DNA of 64,000 nt, taken from Hahellaceae bacterium (lineage in GTDB: Bacteria; Pseudomonadota; Gammaproteobacteria; Pseudomonadales; Oleiphilaceae). The stretch is from NCBI GenBank assembly GCA_016716085.1, contig JADJWY010000005.1, positions 642,041 through 706,040 of the forward strand, in the 5' to 3' direction. The notes under the pieces are model-generated. The model saw only the letters and a list, made by a program, of their open reading frames with translations, had not been told where the DNA came from and ran no database searches. A program made the position numbers and the translations under genes. This document shows positions 25,156 through 33,772 of the stretch, piece after piece. Every line of letters begins with the position of its first letter. Position 1 is the stretch's first letter.

Positions 25156-26411
25156 AGATCGCAATCATTGGGGCCGGGGTGTCGGGCCTGACAACTGCCT
25201 ATTATCTGAATCGGCACCATGACGTCACGGTGTTTGAAGCCAACGACTATGCGGGAGGGCACACGGACACCCATATGGTCCCGATCGACGGGCAGGTGCT
25301 GGCGGTTGATTCGGGCTTCATCGTGTTTAACGAACACAATTACCCGAATTTCACACACATGCTGGAGCAGCTGGGCGTGGCATGGCAAGACACGGATATG
25401 AGCTTCAGCGCGGTGAACGAGCGGAGCGGGTTGGAATATGGAGCGGCAACTTTACGTCGTTTGTTTGCGCAGCGTCGTAACCTGCTGAGTCCTACCTTTT
25501 ATCGTATGCTCTGGGATATCCGGCGTTTCTATACCGATGCACCCGCCTTGCTTGAGACGACGAACGACCGCCTGACGCTGGGCGAGTATCTTGAGCAAAA
25601 TGCCTACTCACAAACCTTTATCGAAGACCATATTTTACCGATGGCCTGCGCACTGTGGTCAGGCTCAGTGACGACGATTCTGCAGTTCCCGGCCCGTTAT
25701 TTTGTTGCGTTCATGGCCAATCACCGCATGTTGCAGGTCAATGACCGCCCACAGTGGCGGGTGGTCAAAGGGGGATCCAATCAATACGTGCAGGCGATTC
25801 AGAAGGTTCTGGGTGAACACTTGCGTTTAGGGGCGCCCGTTACACAGGTCACGCGAGTCAGGGGAGGCGTTCAGATCGAGAGCCTCCGCTACGGCGTTGA
25901 ATCGTTCGATACCGTGGTGTTTGCGTGTCACAGTGATCAGGCACTGACTCTGCTGAACGATCCGAGCGAGGCCGAAACGGCGATCCTGGGGAGCATTCCC
26001 TACCAGGAAAACCGTGCAACGCTGCACACCGATATCCGCCATTTACCGCGTCATCGCGATGCCTGGTCGAGTTGGAACGCCCGGATTCCCGTGGCCGGTG
26101 CTGAACGCTGCACCGTCAGTTACTGGATGAACCTTTTGCAGAGTCTGCCGGTGAAAACACCGCTGATAGTCACGCTGAACGGGGACGATACGATTGATCC
26201 GTCAACGGTATTGGCGACGCGAACCTATCACCATCCGGTCTATACCGCACAAACGTTGGTGGCTCAGGGACGTCGCGGTGAGATCAATGGTGCCCGCAAT
26301 ACATGGTTTTGCGGTGCTTATTGGGGTTGGGGCTTCCATGAAGACGGGGTGAAGAGCGCGCTCGATGTGGTGCAGGGAATCGAGGCGGGAGCGCGTGATG
26401 TGGCAGCGTGA
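25152..26411 (+). CDS. FAD-dependent oxidoreductase (amine oxidase-like), CFA-cluster type
   Basis: A 419-residue flavoprotein with an N-terminal dinucleotide fold IIGAGVSGLTTAYYL, the acidic end of the second strand (FEA) and NDYAGGHTDT. The C-terminal signature is WFCGAYWGWGFHEDGVKSAL. This is the 'NAD(P)/FAD-dependent, possible cyclopropane fatty acid' protein regularly found just before DUF1365 and a CFA synthase. In Rhodobacter-type clusters related flavoproteins act on methylated acyl chains. Here the exact reaction (desaturation or oxidation of a modified lipid) is inferred. GTG start at 25152 overlaps the desaturase stop, and the 3' end overlaps DUF1365 by 14 bases. Confidence 0.85.
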   Translation: MKIAIIGAGVSGLTTAYYLNRHHDVTVFEANDYAGGHTDTHMVPIDGQVLAVDSGFIVFNEHNYPNFTHMLEQLGVAWQDTDMSFSAVNERSGLEYGAATLRRLFAQRRNLLSPTFYRMLWDIRRFYTDAPALLETTNDRLTLGEYLEQNAYSQTFIEDHILPMACALWSGSVTTILQFPARYFVAFMANHRMLQVNDRPQWRVVKGGSNQYVQAIQKVLGEHLRLGAPVTQVTRVRGGVQIESLRYGVESFDTVVFACHSDQALTLLNDPSEAETAILGSIPYQENRATLHTDIRHLPRHRDAWSSWNARIPVAGAERCTVSYWMNLLQSLPVKTPLIVTLNGDDTIDPSTVLATRTYHHPVYTAQTLVAQGRRGEINGARNTWFCGAYWGWGFHEDGVKSALDVVQGIEAGARDVAA

Positions 26412-27192
26412 AGAGTCCGGTTTGAAGCACAGTGCCATCGCACAGGGCGTAGTGCGTCATCGTCGTTACCAACCACGAGCCCACGCGTTTCGCTATCAGG
26501 TGTACATGACGTTGCTGGATCTCGACGAAATTGGGCAGTTGGATAAGCTTCCACTCTGGTCGTCCAAGGGCTTCAACCTGGTGCAATATCGTCGGCAGGA
26601 TTTCCTGCGCCCGGAGATAGCCGACCTCAGGCAGGCCGTCGGGCAGGTCCTGCAGGAAGCGGGCTGTTACGAACACCCGGCACGGGTGCAGGTTCTGACC
26701 AATCTGCGCAATTGGGGGCTGTCGTTCAATCCGGTGACCTTTTATCTGTGCCTGGATGCCCAGAATCAGCCGTTCGCCATTCTGTCTGAAATCAACAATA
26801 CCCCCTGGGATGAGCGGCACACCTATGTGCATATCATTGCAGCCGAGGCTCGTGACAAGGGTGACTGGCTATTCCGGTTCGACAAAACCTTTCATGTGTC
26901 GCCCTTCATGCCCATGGACATTGACTATACCTGGCGTTTCCGGCTGCGAGGGGATCGAATCTGGATTCATATGCAATTGGATCGGGGCGGTGAGCGCCAA
27001 TTCGACGCCAGTTTAAGTTTGCGTAAGCGGGCCTTCACTCCCGCGCTGGCACGCGCCATTCCTCTGCGCTACCCGCTGATGACCTTGAAAGTGGTGGCCT
27101 CGATTTACTGGCAGGCCCTGCGTCTGTGGCTGAAGCGTATTCCTTTTCACACCCACCCTGAACGAGGTGAAGTATGTTCGTCGCCCAAATAA
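26398..27192 (+). CDS. DUF1365 family protein
   Basis: A 264-residue DUF1365 protein. Recognisable parts are GVVRHRRYQPRAHAFRYQVY at the start, NPVTFYLCLD, EINNTPWDERHTY and KTFHVSPFMPMDIDYTWRF. No catalytic function is established for the family. Its near-constant pairing with the flavoprotein and CFA synthase suggests it helps handle or modify the acyl chain. The start at ATG 26398 lies inside the preceding gene; the 3' end overlaps the CFA gene by 19 bases, so the three are probably translated as a coupled set. Confidence 0.85.
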   Translation: MWQREESGLKHSAIAQGVVRHRRYQPRAHAFRYQVYMTLLDLDEIGQLDKLPLWSSKGFNLVQYRRQDFLRPEIADLRQAVGQVLQEAGCYEHPARVQVLTNLRNWGLSFNPVTFYLCLDAQNQPFAILSEINNTPWDERHTYVHIIAAEARDKGDWLFRFDKTFHVSPFMPMDIDYTWRFRLRGDRIWIHMQLDRGGERQFDASLSLRKRAFTPALARAIPLRYPLMTLKVVASIYWQALRLWLKRIPFHTHPERGEVCSSPK

Positions 27193-28448
27193 CCGATCAA
27201 TTGTCCCGCCAGGGATGGTTGCCCCAAACACTGGCCAGGAAAGTCTTTCTCAAACTGTGTGCCTCTATGGAGCATGGCATGTTGGGCATCGAGGATGGCT
27301 TTGAGCGTTACCATTTTGGCATGCCCGAAGTGTGCGGAGCCCGGCCGGTTGATCCCCTGCATCGCGTGGTCATTCGGGTCAACTCGCCTGAATTTTATGT
27401 GCGTGTGGTGACTGGGGGGGCGAATGGTGCTGCAGAGGCCTACATGGACGGTCTCTGGGACACGGATGACCTGGTGAAGCTGGTCAGAGTGATGCTGCTC
27501 AACCGGGCCCAGCTGGATGCCATGGAAGGGGGAGTGGCAACGCTGCTGGGTAAGGTCAGTCAGATCTGGCATGCCTTTAATCGCAATACTCAGGAAGGCT
27601 CACGCCGCAACATAGCGGCCCACTACGATCTTGGGAATACCTTCTTTAGCCTGTTTCTGGACGAACGCCTGATGTATTCAGCCGGCATCTATCCGACCGG
27701 GAACGAATCATTGAGTGAAGCCTCCACGCTCAAGCTGGATCGCATCTGTCGCAAACTGGATCTCAAGCCGCAGGACCATTTGCTGGAAATCGGGACCGGG
27801 TGGGGGGGAATGGCGATCTACGCAGCGCAGCATTACGGCTGTCGGGTGACAACCACGACCATTTCCAAAGAGCAGTATGCAGAAGCCAAAGCACGGATCG
27901 AAGCGGCAGGGCTGCAGGATCGCATCACCCTCTTGCTGGAGGATTACCGCGACTTACAGGGCCAGTATGACAAAGTGGTCTCGATTGAAATGGTGGAGGC
28001 GGTCGGACACCAGTACCTCGACACCTACTTCAAGTGCATCAGTGAGCGCCTCACGCCTGACGGACTCGCAGTACTCCAGGCCATTACCATTGATGACCAG
28101 CGTTACGAAGCCGCACTGCGGGAAGTCGACTTTATTAAGCGCTACATCTTTCCGGGCAGCTTCATCCCGTGTGTAACCGTGCTGGCCCAGTCCGCGGCAA
28201 AACAAGATCTGAGGCTCTTTAATCTGGAGGACATTGGACACAGCTACGCCCTGACACTACGGGACTGGCGAGCCGGCTTTATGGCGAAGCTGGACGCCGT
28301 GCGTGCGCAGGGCTTTGACGAGCGATTCATCCGTATGTGGGAGTTCTACCTGTGTTACTGCGAAGGTGGATTCCGTGAACGGGCAATCGCTAACGTGCAG
28401 CTGATATTGACCAAATCCGGCTGCCGTCGGGATGCCTGGTTACCCTGA
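27174..28448 (+). CDS. cfa: Cyclopropane-fatty-acyl-phospholipid synthase family methyltransferase
   Basis: A 424-residue SAM-dependent enzyme that methylates or cyclopropanates unsaturated acyl chains of membrane phospholipids. The N-terminal third is a lipid-binding domain. SAM-binding is LEIGTGWGGMAIYAA, then SIEMVEAVGHQY with the catalytic-site Glu, and DFIKRYIFPGSFIP, all as in E. coli Cfa (382 residues). The C-terminal MWEFYLCYCEGGFRERAI is also typical. It would act on double bonds made by the desaturase or by normal synthesis. It may make cyclopropane or simply methylated products. Sits in the middle of the lipid island operon. Confidence 0.87.
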   Translation: MFVAQITDQLSRQGWLPQTLARKVFLKLCASMEHGMLGIEDGFERYHFGMPEVCGARPVDPLHRVVIRVNSPEFYVRVVTGGANGAAEAYMDGLWDTDDLVKLVRVMLLNRAQLDAMEGGVATLLGKVSQIWHAFNRNTQEGSRRNIAAHYDLGNTFFSLFLDERLMYSAGIYPTGNESLSEASTLKLDRICRKLDLKPQDHLLEIGTGWGGMAIYAAQHYGCRVTTTTISKEQYAEAKARIEAAGLQDRITLLLEDYRDLQGQYDKVVSIEMVEAVGHQYLDTYFKCISERLTPDGLAVLQAITIDDQRYEAALREVDFIKRYIFPGSFIPCVTVLAQSAAKQDLRLFNLEDIGHSYALTLRDWRAGFMAKLDAVRAQGFDERFIRMWEFYLCYCEGGFRERAIANVQLILTKSGCRRDAWLP

Positions 28449-28455
28449 GGCGCTT

Positions 28456-29229
28456 ATGAATACGATGATGCTCTGGCTACCCCTGCTGCTTTTGGTGCCT
28501 GTGTTCCTGCTGGGCTGGTGGCGTCAGCAGCAGTCGCGCAATGCTGGCTGGGTCGATGTGTTGTGGGCTGCCTGCACCGGGCTGACCGGTGTGGCCATGG
28601 CCGCCACCGGGGCAGGCGACCCTTGGCTGAGAGTGCTGGTTGCGGCGATTTACGCGGTCTGGTTTGGACGCTTGAGCTGGCATCTGTGGCGGAGAATCGC
28701 AGGGCATCCGGAAGAAGGCCGCTATGTTCACATGCGGGCCTGGGCCGGTGAGCGATCTGGTCGGGTATTTCTGGTGTTCTATCTGATGCAGGCCAGCTGG
28801 GTGTGGCTATTTGCCCTGCCCGCATGGGTTGTCAGTCAGGGGCAACTACCTGCACCCCTTCTGATGGTGCTGGGTGTCGTCATTGTGATAATGGCCTGGG
28901 TGGGCGAAACACTTGCCGATCATCAACTGGCTAGGTTTCGCGCGACACCCGGTCACCGCGGCAAAACCTGCCGTGAAGGACTCTGGCGTTATTCACGCCA
29001 CCCGAATTACTTTTTTGAATGGTTGCACTGGTTTGCCTATCCCTTACTGGGCGCATCGGCACCCGGCGGCGAATGGCTCTGGCTTGCGCCGGCAATGGTA
29101 TTCGTTTTTCTATATTTCGTGACCGGTATTCCGTTCACCGAGCAACAAGCGTTAAGAACCCGCGGCGAGGACTATCGCCGCTATCAACAAACCACCTCAC
29201 TGTTTATACCCTGGAGACCAAAACCATGA
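28456..29229 (+). CDS. DUF1295 membrane protein, steroid 5-alpha-reductase-like
   Basis: A 257-residue integral membrane protein of DUF1295 (3-oxo-5-alpha-steroid 4-dehydrogenase-like). Membrane segments start at the N-terminus (MMLWLPLLLLVPVFLLGW). Family motifs include WVDVLWAACTGL and the C-terminal LWRYSRHPNYFFEWLHWFAY with the conserved HPNYF. Start at 28456 after GAGG; the preceding gene ends 7 bases earlier. Such proteins often neighbour CFA synthases, and reduction of a double bond in the modified chain is plausible, but the reaction is not proven. Its stop overlaps the next start (ATGA). Confidence 0.85.
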   Translation: MNTMMLWLPLLLLVPVFLLGWWRQQQSRNAGWVDVLWAACTGLTGVAMAATGAGDPWLRVLVAAIYAVWFGRLSWHLWRRIAGHPEEGRYVHMRAWAGERSGRVFLVFYLMQASWVWLFALPAWVVSQGQLPAPLLMVLGVVIVIMAWVGETLADHQLARFRATPGHRGKTCREGLWRYSRHPNYFFEWLHWFAYPLLGASAPGGEWLWLAPAMVFVFLYFVTGIPFTEQQALRTRGEDYRRYQQTTSLFIPWRPKP

Positions 29230-30269
29230 ACATGATCCAATGGGCTGAGAAAGGCTGGGTGCCGGATGCCTTGATCCGCGTCGGTATTCGCCGCCTGTGT
29301 GGCGAGCGATTACGGGATGAAAAGAACCTGTTGGCCCAGGGTGGGCTTGCCTTTCGGAATTCCCGTCTGGCAGGGCTGCGGAGCAGCCCCATCGCGGTAG
29401 AAACCCAGGCCGCGAATGAACAGCATTACGAGGTGCCCACGGCCTTTTATCAGAAGGTCCTGGGTAAGCATCTCAAATACAGCGCCTGTTGGTGGGACGA
29501 TACAACACGCACCCTCGATGAGGCAGAAGCGAAAATGCTGGCGCTCTATGCCGAAAGGGCGGAACTTAAAGATGGACAGCGAGTGCTGGATCTGGGCTGT
29601 GGCTGGGGATCGGTGAGCTTATGGTTGGCCGAACGTTATCCGGGCATGTCGATCACCGCCGTGTCCAACTCGGCCACTCAGCGTGAATACATTGAAGCGC
29701 AGGCCCTGGCGAAAGGGTTGAGTAACCTGACCGTCATCACCTGTGATGTGAACAGACTCACCTTCGATATACCCTTCGATCGCATCATCTCTGTCGAAAT
29801 GCTGGAGCATGTGCGCAATTACGATGCATTGTTCGGGCGACTTCGCCAGTGGCTCAAGGATGACGGAAAATTTTTCGTTCACATTTTTTGTCATCGTGAA
29901 CTCGTCTACCCTTTTGAGACAGAGGGTGAACACAACTGGATGGGGCGCTACTTCTTCACGGGAGGACTCATGCCGTCGATCGATACTTTCGAGTCGGTAC
30001 AGGACCACTTGCAGGTCGTGAGAAAATGGGAGGTCAACGGAACCCATTATGCGCGCACGGCCGAAGCCTGGTTGCAAAACATGGATCGGGAAATCGCACC
30101 GCTCAAGACCCTGTTTGAAGCCACGTATGGCGTAGCGGATGCTGAGCGCTGGTTACAACGCTGGCGGATGTTTTTCATGGCTTGTGCTGAGTTGTTCGGA
30201 TATCAGGGCGGCAACGAGTGGCTGGTGTGTCATTACCTCCTCAGCAAAGAGGCTCAGGCAGCGACATGA
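29226..30269 (+). CDS. Second CFA-like SAM methyltransferase (coclaurine N-methyltransferase-like branch)
   Basis: A 347-residue methyltransferase of the CFA superfamily but of another branch than its neighbour. It lacks the long N-terminal lipid-binding domain. The SAM motif is LDLGCGWGSVSLWLAERYP, and SVEMLEHVRNYDALFGRL and FVHIFCHRELVYPFE follow. GRYFFTGGLMPS and NGTHYARTAEAWLQNMD resemble the plant coclaurine N-methyltransferase type. It probably methylates a related lipid, or a small amine; this is open. Four-base overlaps with both DUF1295 and the kinase gene put it in the same coupled operon. Confidence 0.85.
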   Translation: MNMIQWAEKGWVPDALIRVGIRRLCGERLRDEKNLLAQGGLAFRNSRLAGLRSSPIAVETQAANEQHYEVPTAFYQKVLGKHLKYSACWWDDTTRTLDEAEAKMLALYAERAELKDGQRVLDLGCGWGSVSLWLAERYPGMSITAVSNSATQREYIEAQALAKGLSNLTVITCDVNRLTFDIPFDRIISVEMLEHVRNYDALFGRLRQWLKDDGKFFVHIFCHRELVYPFETEGEHNWMGRYFFTGGLMPSIDTFESVQDHLQVVRKWEVNGTHYARTAEAWLQNMDREIAPLKTLFEATYGVADAERWLQRWRMFFMACAELFGYQGGNEWLVCHYLLSKEAQAAT

Positions 30270-31552
30270 TGCTGAAGCCCCGGCGCAAGGGTCTGCAATC
30301 CCGTTTGATTCGGGTATTTGCCATTCAGGCGACGCTTGTCAGCGTCGCCACAGCCCTGGGTGTCTACGCGGCCTACCTGATCGCGGAAGATTATCTTGTG
30401 CGCCAGGCGTTGCTGGGTGAAGCCGCCCATTACTGGGAACTGACTGGACAACAGGGGGGCTTTCCCCTGCCGGACACCCAAAACATGAAAGCCCTGATGG
30501 CACCTGTCACGGACCTCTCCTCGCTGCCGGAAAGTTTTCGCGCCTTGCCCGGTGACTTCTTCGGACGCGTTCCTTATCAGTCGGCAGAGCCGCTGGTACT
30601 GGTCAGTGAACGGGAGGGGCAGCGCCTTTACCTGATCTTTAAAGAAGAGCAGGTCTCCCGTTTGGCGTTTTTCTTTGGCGTCGCGCCGTTGACCGTGGTG
30701 CTGATCCTGATTTACTCAGCGTCCTGGTTCACCTTCCGGCAATCTCAACGCCTGATCTCTCCGGTAACTCAATTGGCCCGTGTCGTTGAAAAGGCCGATA
30801 TTCGTGAGAGGGGTGGGATTGAGTCATCGCTGGGTAATCTGGGCGGGATTGATGCGGATATTGATGCGCTGTTGACAGCCCTGCGTCACTATGATGAGCG
30901 GATTCGACAACTGGTCGAGCGTGAGCGTTCCTTCACCCGAGATGCCTCGCATGAATTAAGAACCCCCCTTGCGGTATTGCGTGGTTCACTCGATATCCTG
31001 CAGCTGCAGTCCTCCCCCAGTGCCTCCCAGCAAAAAGTGCTGGAGCGTATGCGAACGACAGTCTCAGGGATGGAAAGTTTAATTGAGACGCTGCTTCTGC
31101 TGGCGCGCGAAGAAGAACTTGCGACAATCAAAGCGCCCTTGATGCCGGGGGAGCTGATTCCCCTCCTTGTGCAACAGGTGCGGGAAGCGCTCAAGCGGCC
31201 CGAACTCGAAGTGAAGGTGCGTATTCAAGGCGACCCAAAGATCCACGCACCCGAGCGTGTGGTCGCGATTATCCTGACCAATCTCCTACGAAATGCCGTT
31301 CAGTACGGGGAAGACAAGCCCATTCTGGTTGAAGCCGACTCGCAAGGGGTTACGGTGAAAGATCAGGGAAGGGGGATGTCTCCAGACGAATTGGAAAAAG
31401 CCTTTCAGCCTTTTTTTCGGGTGCAGGCAGATGGCGCCGGTCATGGACTGGGATTGGCGATTGTCAGCCGTCTGTGTGAGCGCCTGGGGTGGTCTGTGCG
31501 GGCGAAAAGCACCCCTGGTGAAGGCACGGCCATTACGGTTCGCTGGGCATGA
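30266..31552 (+). CDS. Membrane sensor histidine kinase
   Basis: A 428-residue sensor kinase. Membrane segments near residues 15-38 and 132-155 flank a periplasmic loop of about 90 residues. A HAMP-like linker follows, then the phosphoacceptor helix with His229 (RDASHELRTPLAVLRG). The ATPase domain shows NLLRNAVQYG (N box), KDQGRGMSPDELEKAF and GHGLGLAIVSRLCERLGW. It is the last gene of the lipid operon (ATGA overlap with the methyltransferase), so the sensor is made together with the enzymes. It most likely senses membrane or acyl-chain state. Its regulator lies convergently, with a 20-bp 3' overlap. Confidence 0.88.
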   Translation: MMLKPRRKGLQSRLIRVFAIQATLVSVATALGVYAAYLIAEDYLVRQALLGEAAHYWELTGQQGGFPLPDTQNMKALMAPVTDLSSLPESFRALPGDFFGRVPYQSAEPLVLVSEREGQRLYLIFKEEQVSRLAFFFGVAPLTVVLILIYSASWFTFRQSQRLISPVTQLARVVEKADIRERGGIESSLGNLGGIDADIDALLTALRHYDERIRQLVERERSFTRDASHELRTPLAVLRGSLDILQLQSSPSASQQKVLERMRTTVSGMESLIETLLLLAREEELATIKAPLMPGELIPLLVQQVREALKRPELEVKVRIQGDPKIHAPERVVAIILTNLLRNAVQYGEDKPILVEADSQGVTVKDQGRGMSPDELEKAFQPFFRVQADGAGHGLGLAIVSRLCERLGWSVRAKSTPGEGTAITVRWA

Positions 31553-32225
31553 GTCCTATCTTGAAGCCCTGGCCCTGTATGGTATGCATCAGTGGCTGGT
31601 CGAAGGGCTTGTCCACCGCCTTGCGTAACTGGTAAAGGTGACTTCGCAGGGTATCACTGTCGGGTGGATCATCGCCCCAAATGTCGCGCTCCAGATCTTC
31701 CCGTTTAACTACATTGGGGCTTTCACGCATCAACAGCTTCAGGATGCGAAAGCCGATCGGCGTCAGGTGAATCGGTTTTGATTGACGGGTGACCGTCAGC
31801 GTCCGGGTATCCATCATCAGATCTTCAACCTGCAGGGCTTTTTCCCGCAGCTCACCCCGTTCCCGTCGAATCAGTGCGTTGATACGGGCAGCCAGTTCCG
31901 GCAGGTCAAAGGGTTTGATCAGGTAGTCATCGGCACCGCCTTCGAAGCCTTTCAATTTATCTTGCAGCTGGTCGCGGGCAGTCAGCATCAGGATGGGGGT
32001 ACTGATCCCCGCGTCTTCCCTCAGACGTTTGCAGATCTGAAATCCATCGAGTCCAGGTAGCATCACATCCAAAATGATTGCGTCATAAGCGTTGACCGTT
32101 CCCAGGTGCAAGGCGGTGAGACCGTCTGCCGCATAATCCAGGGTAAAGCCTGTATTTTCCAGAAACAGTCCTACGGTTTCGGCCAGCGGGCGATGGTCTT
32201 CGACGAGGAGGATTTTGGCATTCAT
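31533..32225 (-). CDS. OmpR-family response regulator
   Basis: A 230-residue regulator with an N-terminal receiver (VEDH acidic pair; phospho-acceptor Asp53 in ILDVMLPGLDG; Lys in YLIKPFD) and a C-terminal winged helix (LTPIGFRILKLLMRESPNVV and DTLRSHLYQLRKAVDKPF). It is the natural partner of the kinase, whose gene converges on it with a 20-bp overlap, an unusual arrangement compared with the usual RR-HK operon. ATG at 32225 is used; TTG one codon earlier is possible. Candidate targets are the 11-bp direct repeats in the desaturase/NTF2 promoter region. Confidence 0.87.
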   Translation of the reverse strand: MNAKILLVEDHRPLAETVGLFLENTGFTLDYAADGLTALHLGTVNAYDAIILDVMLPGLDGFQICKRLREDAGISTPILMLTARDQLQDKLKGFEGGADDYLIKPFDLPELAARINALIRRERGELREKALQVEDLMMDTRTLTVTRQSKPIHLTPIGFRILKLLMRESPNVVKREDLERDIWGDDPPDSDTLRSHLYQLRKAVDKPFDQPLMHTIQGQGFKIGLMPSEP

Positions 32226-32334
32226 CAAGGGTAAGCGTTCTCTTTCAGGACAGTTGCATCAATAGTGCTATCTCGTGTTGACAGGATCAAGCGCATCCGG
32301 CGCACATATATCTGTCGTGGAATAGTTTTTTTTG

Positions 32335-32370
32335 GTCGAACTTTCGACTATGTTGCTTACAATAGTCGAA
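32335..32370. promoter_or_regulatory. Nested inverted repeats with GTCGAA cores over a candidate -10
   Basis: GTCGAA-CT-TTCGAC (32335-32348) is followed by TTCGACTAT, 10 bases and ATAGTCGAA (arms 32343-32351 and 32362-32370). A -10-like TACAAT (32358-32363) sits between the arms, without a clear -35. The three half-sites suggest an operator controlling the lipoprotein gene or the divergent response regulator. Confidence 0.5.
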
Positions 32371-32395
32371 GCAAATTTCAAGCGGACACAACAAC

Positions 32396-32851
32396 ATGAA
32401 TTACACTCTTCGGGCTGTTCCCCTCCTTGTTTCTTTCGTAGTGGCGGCAGGGTGTGCAACGACAGCCCCCAGCGAGTTTACCGCCAGTGGAAAACGCGAT
32501 TTAAGTCAGGTGATGTTCCTGCGTGGGCAGTTTGCCTGGTGGGAAGCCCTTCCCGAATACCAGTTGGAGACCGTGGAACTGGATCTCTATCGGGCCAAAG
32601 CGGAGCTGACGGCTGACGGTCAGCCCTATGAGTTCAAATTCGCAGACATGGGCTGGTCACCGGGAACGAATTGCGGTTATCTGATTCAGGAGGAAGACCA
32701 GACGGTGGTGGCGGGGCAGAAGAGTAAAGCCAATTGCAGCTCGATGTTCGAGAACTTTAAATTTCTGCCCCAGGATTCCGGCACCTATCACTTCTATTTC
32801 GACAACCGCGGTGAAATCCCTCTGGTTTTCGTTGAACCGTCCAAACCCTGA
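32396..32851 (+). CDS. Small putative lipoprotein of unknown function
   Basis: A 151-residue exported protein beginning MNYTLRAVPLLVSFVVAAGC, a lipoprotein signal with the modified Cys20. The mature part contains a beta-rich pattern with MFLRGQFAWWEALPEYQLET and three cysteine-containing turns (TNCGYLI, ANCSSMF), and it ends with GTYHFYFDNRGEIPLVFVEP. I do not recognise the family. It faces hexR convergently and has its own promoter region with palindromes. It probably sits in the periplasm attached to the outer or inner membrane. Confidence 0.78.
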   Translation: MNYTLRAVPLLVSFVVAAGCATTAPSEFTASGKRDLSQVMFLRGQFAWWEALPEYQLETVELDLYRAKAELTADGQPYEFKFADMGWSPGTNCGYLIQEEDQTVVAGQKSKANCSSMFENFKFLPQDSGTYHFYFDNRGEIPLVFVEPSKP

Positions 32852-32875
32852 GCGGACAGGTTCTCAGTGTGGGAA

Positions 32876-33742
32876 CTACTCGTAGGGGAAGCGAGTGGCC
32901 TTGAGACTTTCTTTGATTTTTTTCAGGTGCGTCTGAAAATCCGGGCCGCGTTTCAGCGTCACGCCAGTCGCCAAAATATCAATCACCGCCAGGTGAATGA
33001 TGCGTGAGGCCATCGGCATATAGATGTCTGTATCCTCCGGGTCGGTGACCGCGATGGTGGTTGTGCAGGTACGCGCCAGCGGTGAATCCGGTGAGGTGAT
33101 GCCGATCACGGTGGCGCCATTCGCTCTTGCCAATCGGGCGGCTTCAACGGTTTCCCGCGTGCGCCCTGTATAGGAAATCGCCACAATCACATCGCCAGTG
33201 GTGGCGGCGGCGGCGACCATGCGCTGCATCAGCGCATCATCATAGGCCGTGACGGGAATGTTAAAGCGAAAAAACTTGTGCTGTGCATCCAGGGCGACGG
33301 GGGCAGACCCACCCGAACCAAAAAAGGCGATTTGCTTGGCCTGTATCAGGTAATCCACGGCCTCCGTGATCGTATCAATATCGATGGTTTGTCGTGCCCG
33401 ATCCAAACCGGCAATCGTGGTCAGAAAAATTTTATCGGTATAGTCGCGTGGCGTGTCGTCCATGGAAACGCTTTGGCTGACATAAGGCGTGCCGCTGCTG
33501 GCCAGCGACTGGGCCAATTGGATCTTGAAGTCAGGAAACCCATTGGTTGAAAAGTTCCGGCAAAAACGGTTGACGGTGGGTTCACTGACGCCGGCCGCCC
33601 GCGCCAAAGATGCAATACTGTAGCGTGTCGCCGCCTGCGGATCGCTAACGATGACTTCCGCGACTTTGCGCTCAGACTTATTGAGCGACGCGATGCGTTC
33701 GTGGATGATTTCCAGCAAATTATGGTGGAGCGAATGACTCAT
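32876..33742 (-). CDS. hexR: HexR, RpiR/MurR-family repressor of central carbon metabolism
   Basis: A 288-residue regulator with an N-terminal helix-turn-helix (SIASLARAAGVSEPTVNRFCRNF) and a C-terminal sugar isomerase (SIS) domain (IAFFGSGGSAPVALDAQHKFF, VIAISYTGRTRETVEAA). HexR represses the Entner-Doudoroff and linked genes and is released by 2-keto-3-deoxy-6-phosphogluconate. Start at 33742 (MSHSLHHNLLEII) matches the length of known HexR proteins; an upstream ATG at 33772 overlaps the operators. It diverges from zwf, and the shared region carries two adjacent HexR-like boxes. Confidence 0.92.
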   Translation of the reverse strand: MSHSLHHNLLEIIHERIASLNKSERKVAEVIVSDPQAATRYSIASLARAAGVSEPTVNRFCRNFSTNGFPDFKIQLAQSLASSGTPYVSQSVSMDDTPRDYTDKIFLTTIAGLDRARQTIDIDTITEAVDYLIQAKQIAFFGSGGSAPVALDAQHKFFRFNIPVTAYDDALMQRMVAAAATTGDVIVAISYTGRTRETVEAARLARANGATVIGITSPDSPLARTCTTTIAVTDPEDTDIYMPMASRIIHLAVIDILATGVTLKRGPDFQTHLKKIKESLKATRFPYE

Positions 33743-33772
33743 GCCTGACTTCACATTGACCAAAACATGCAT

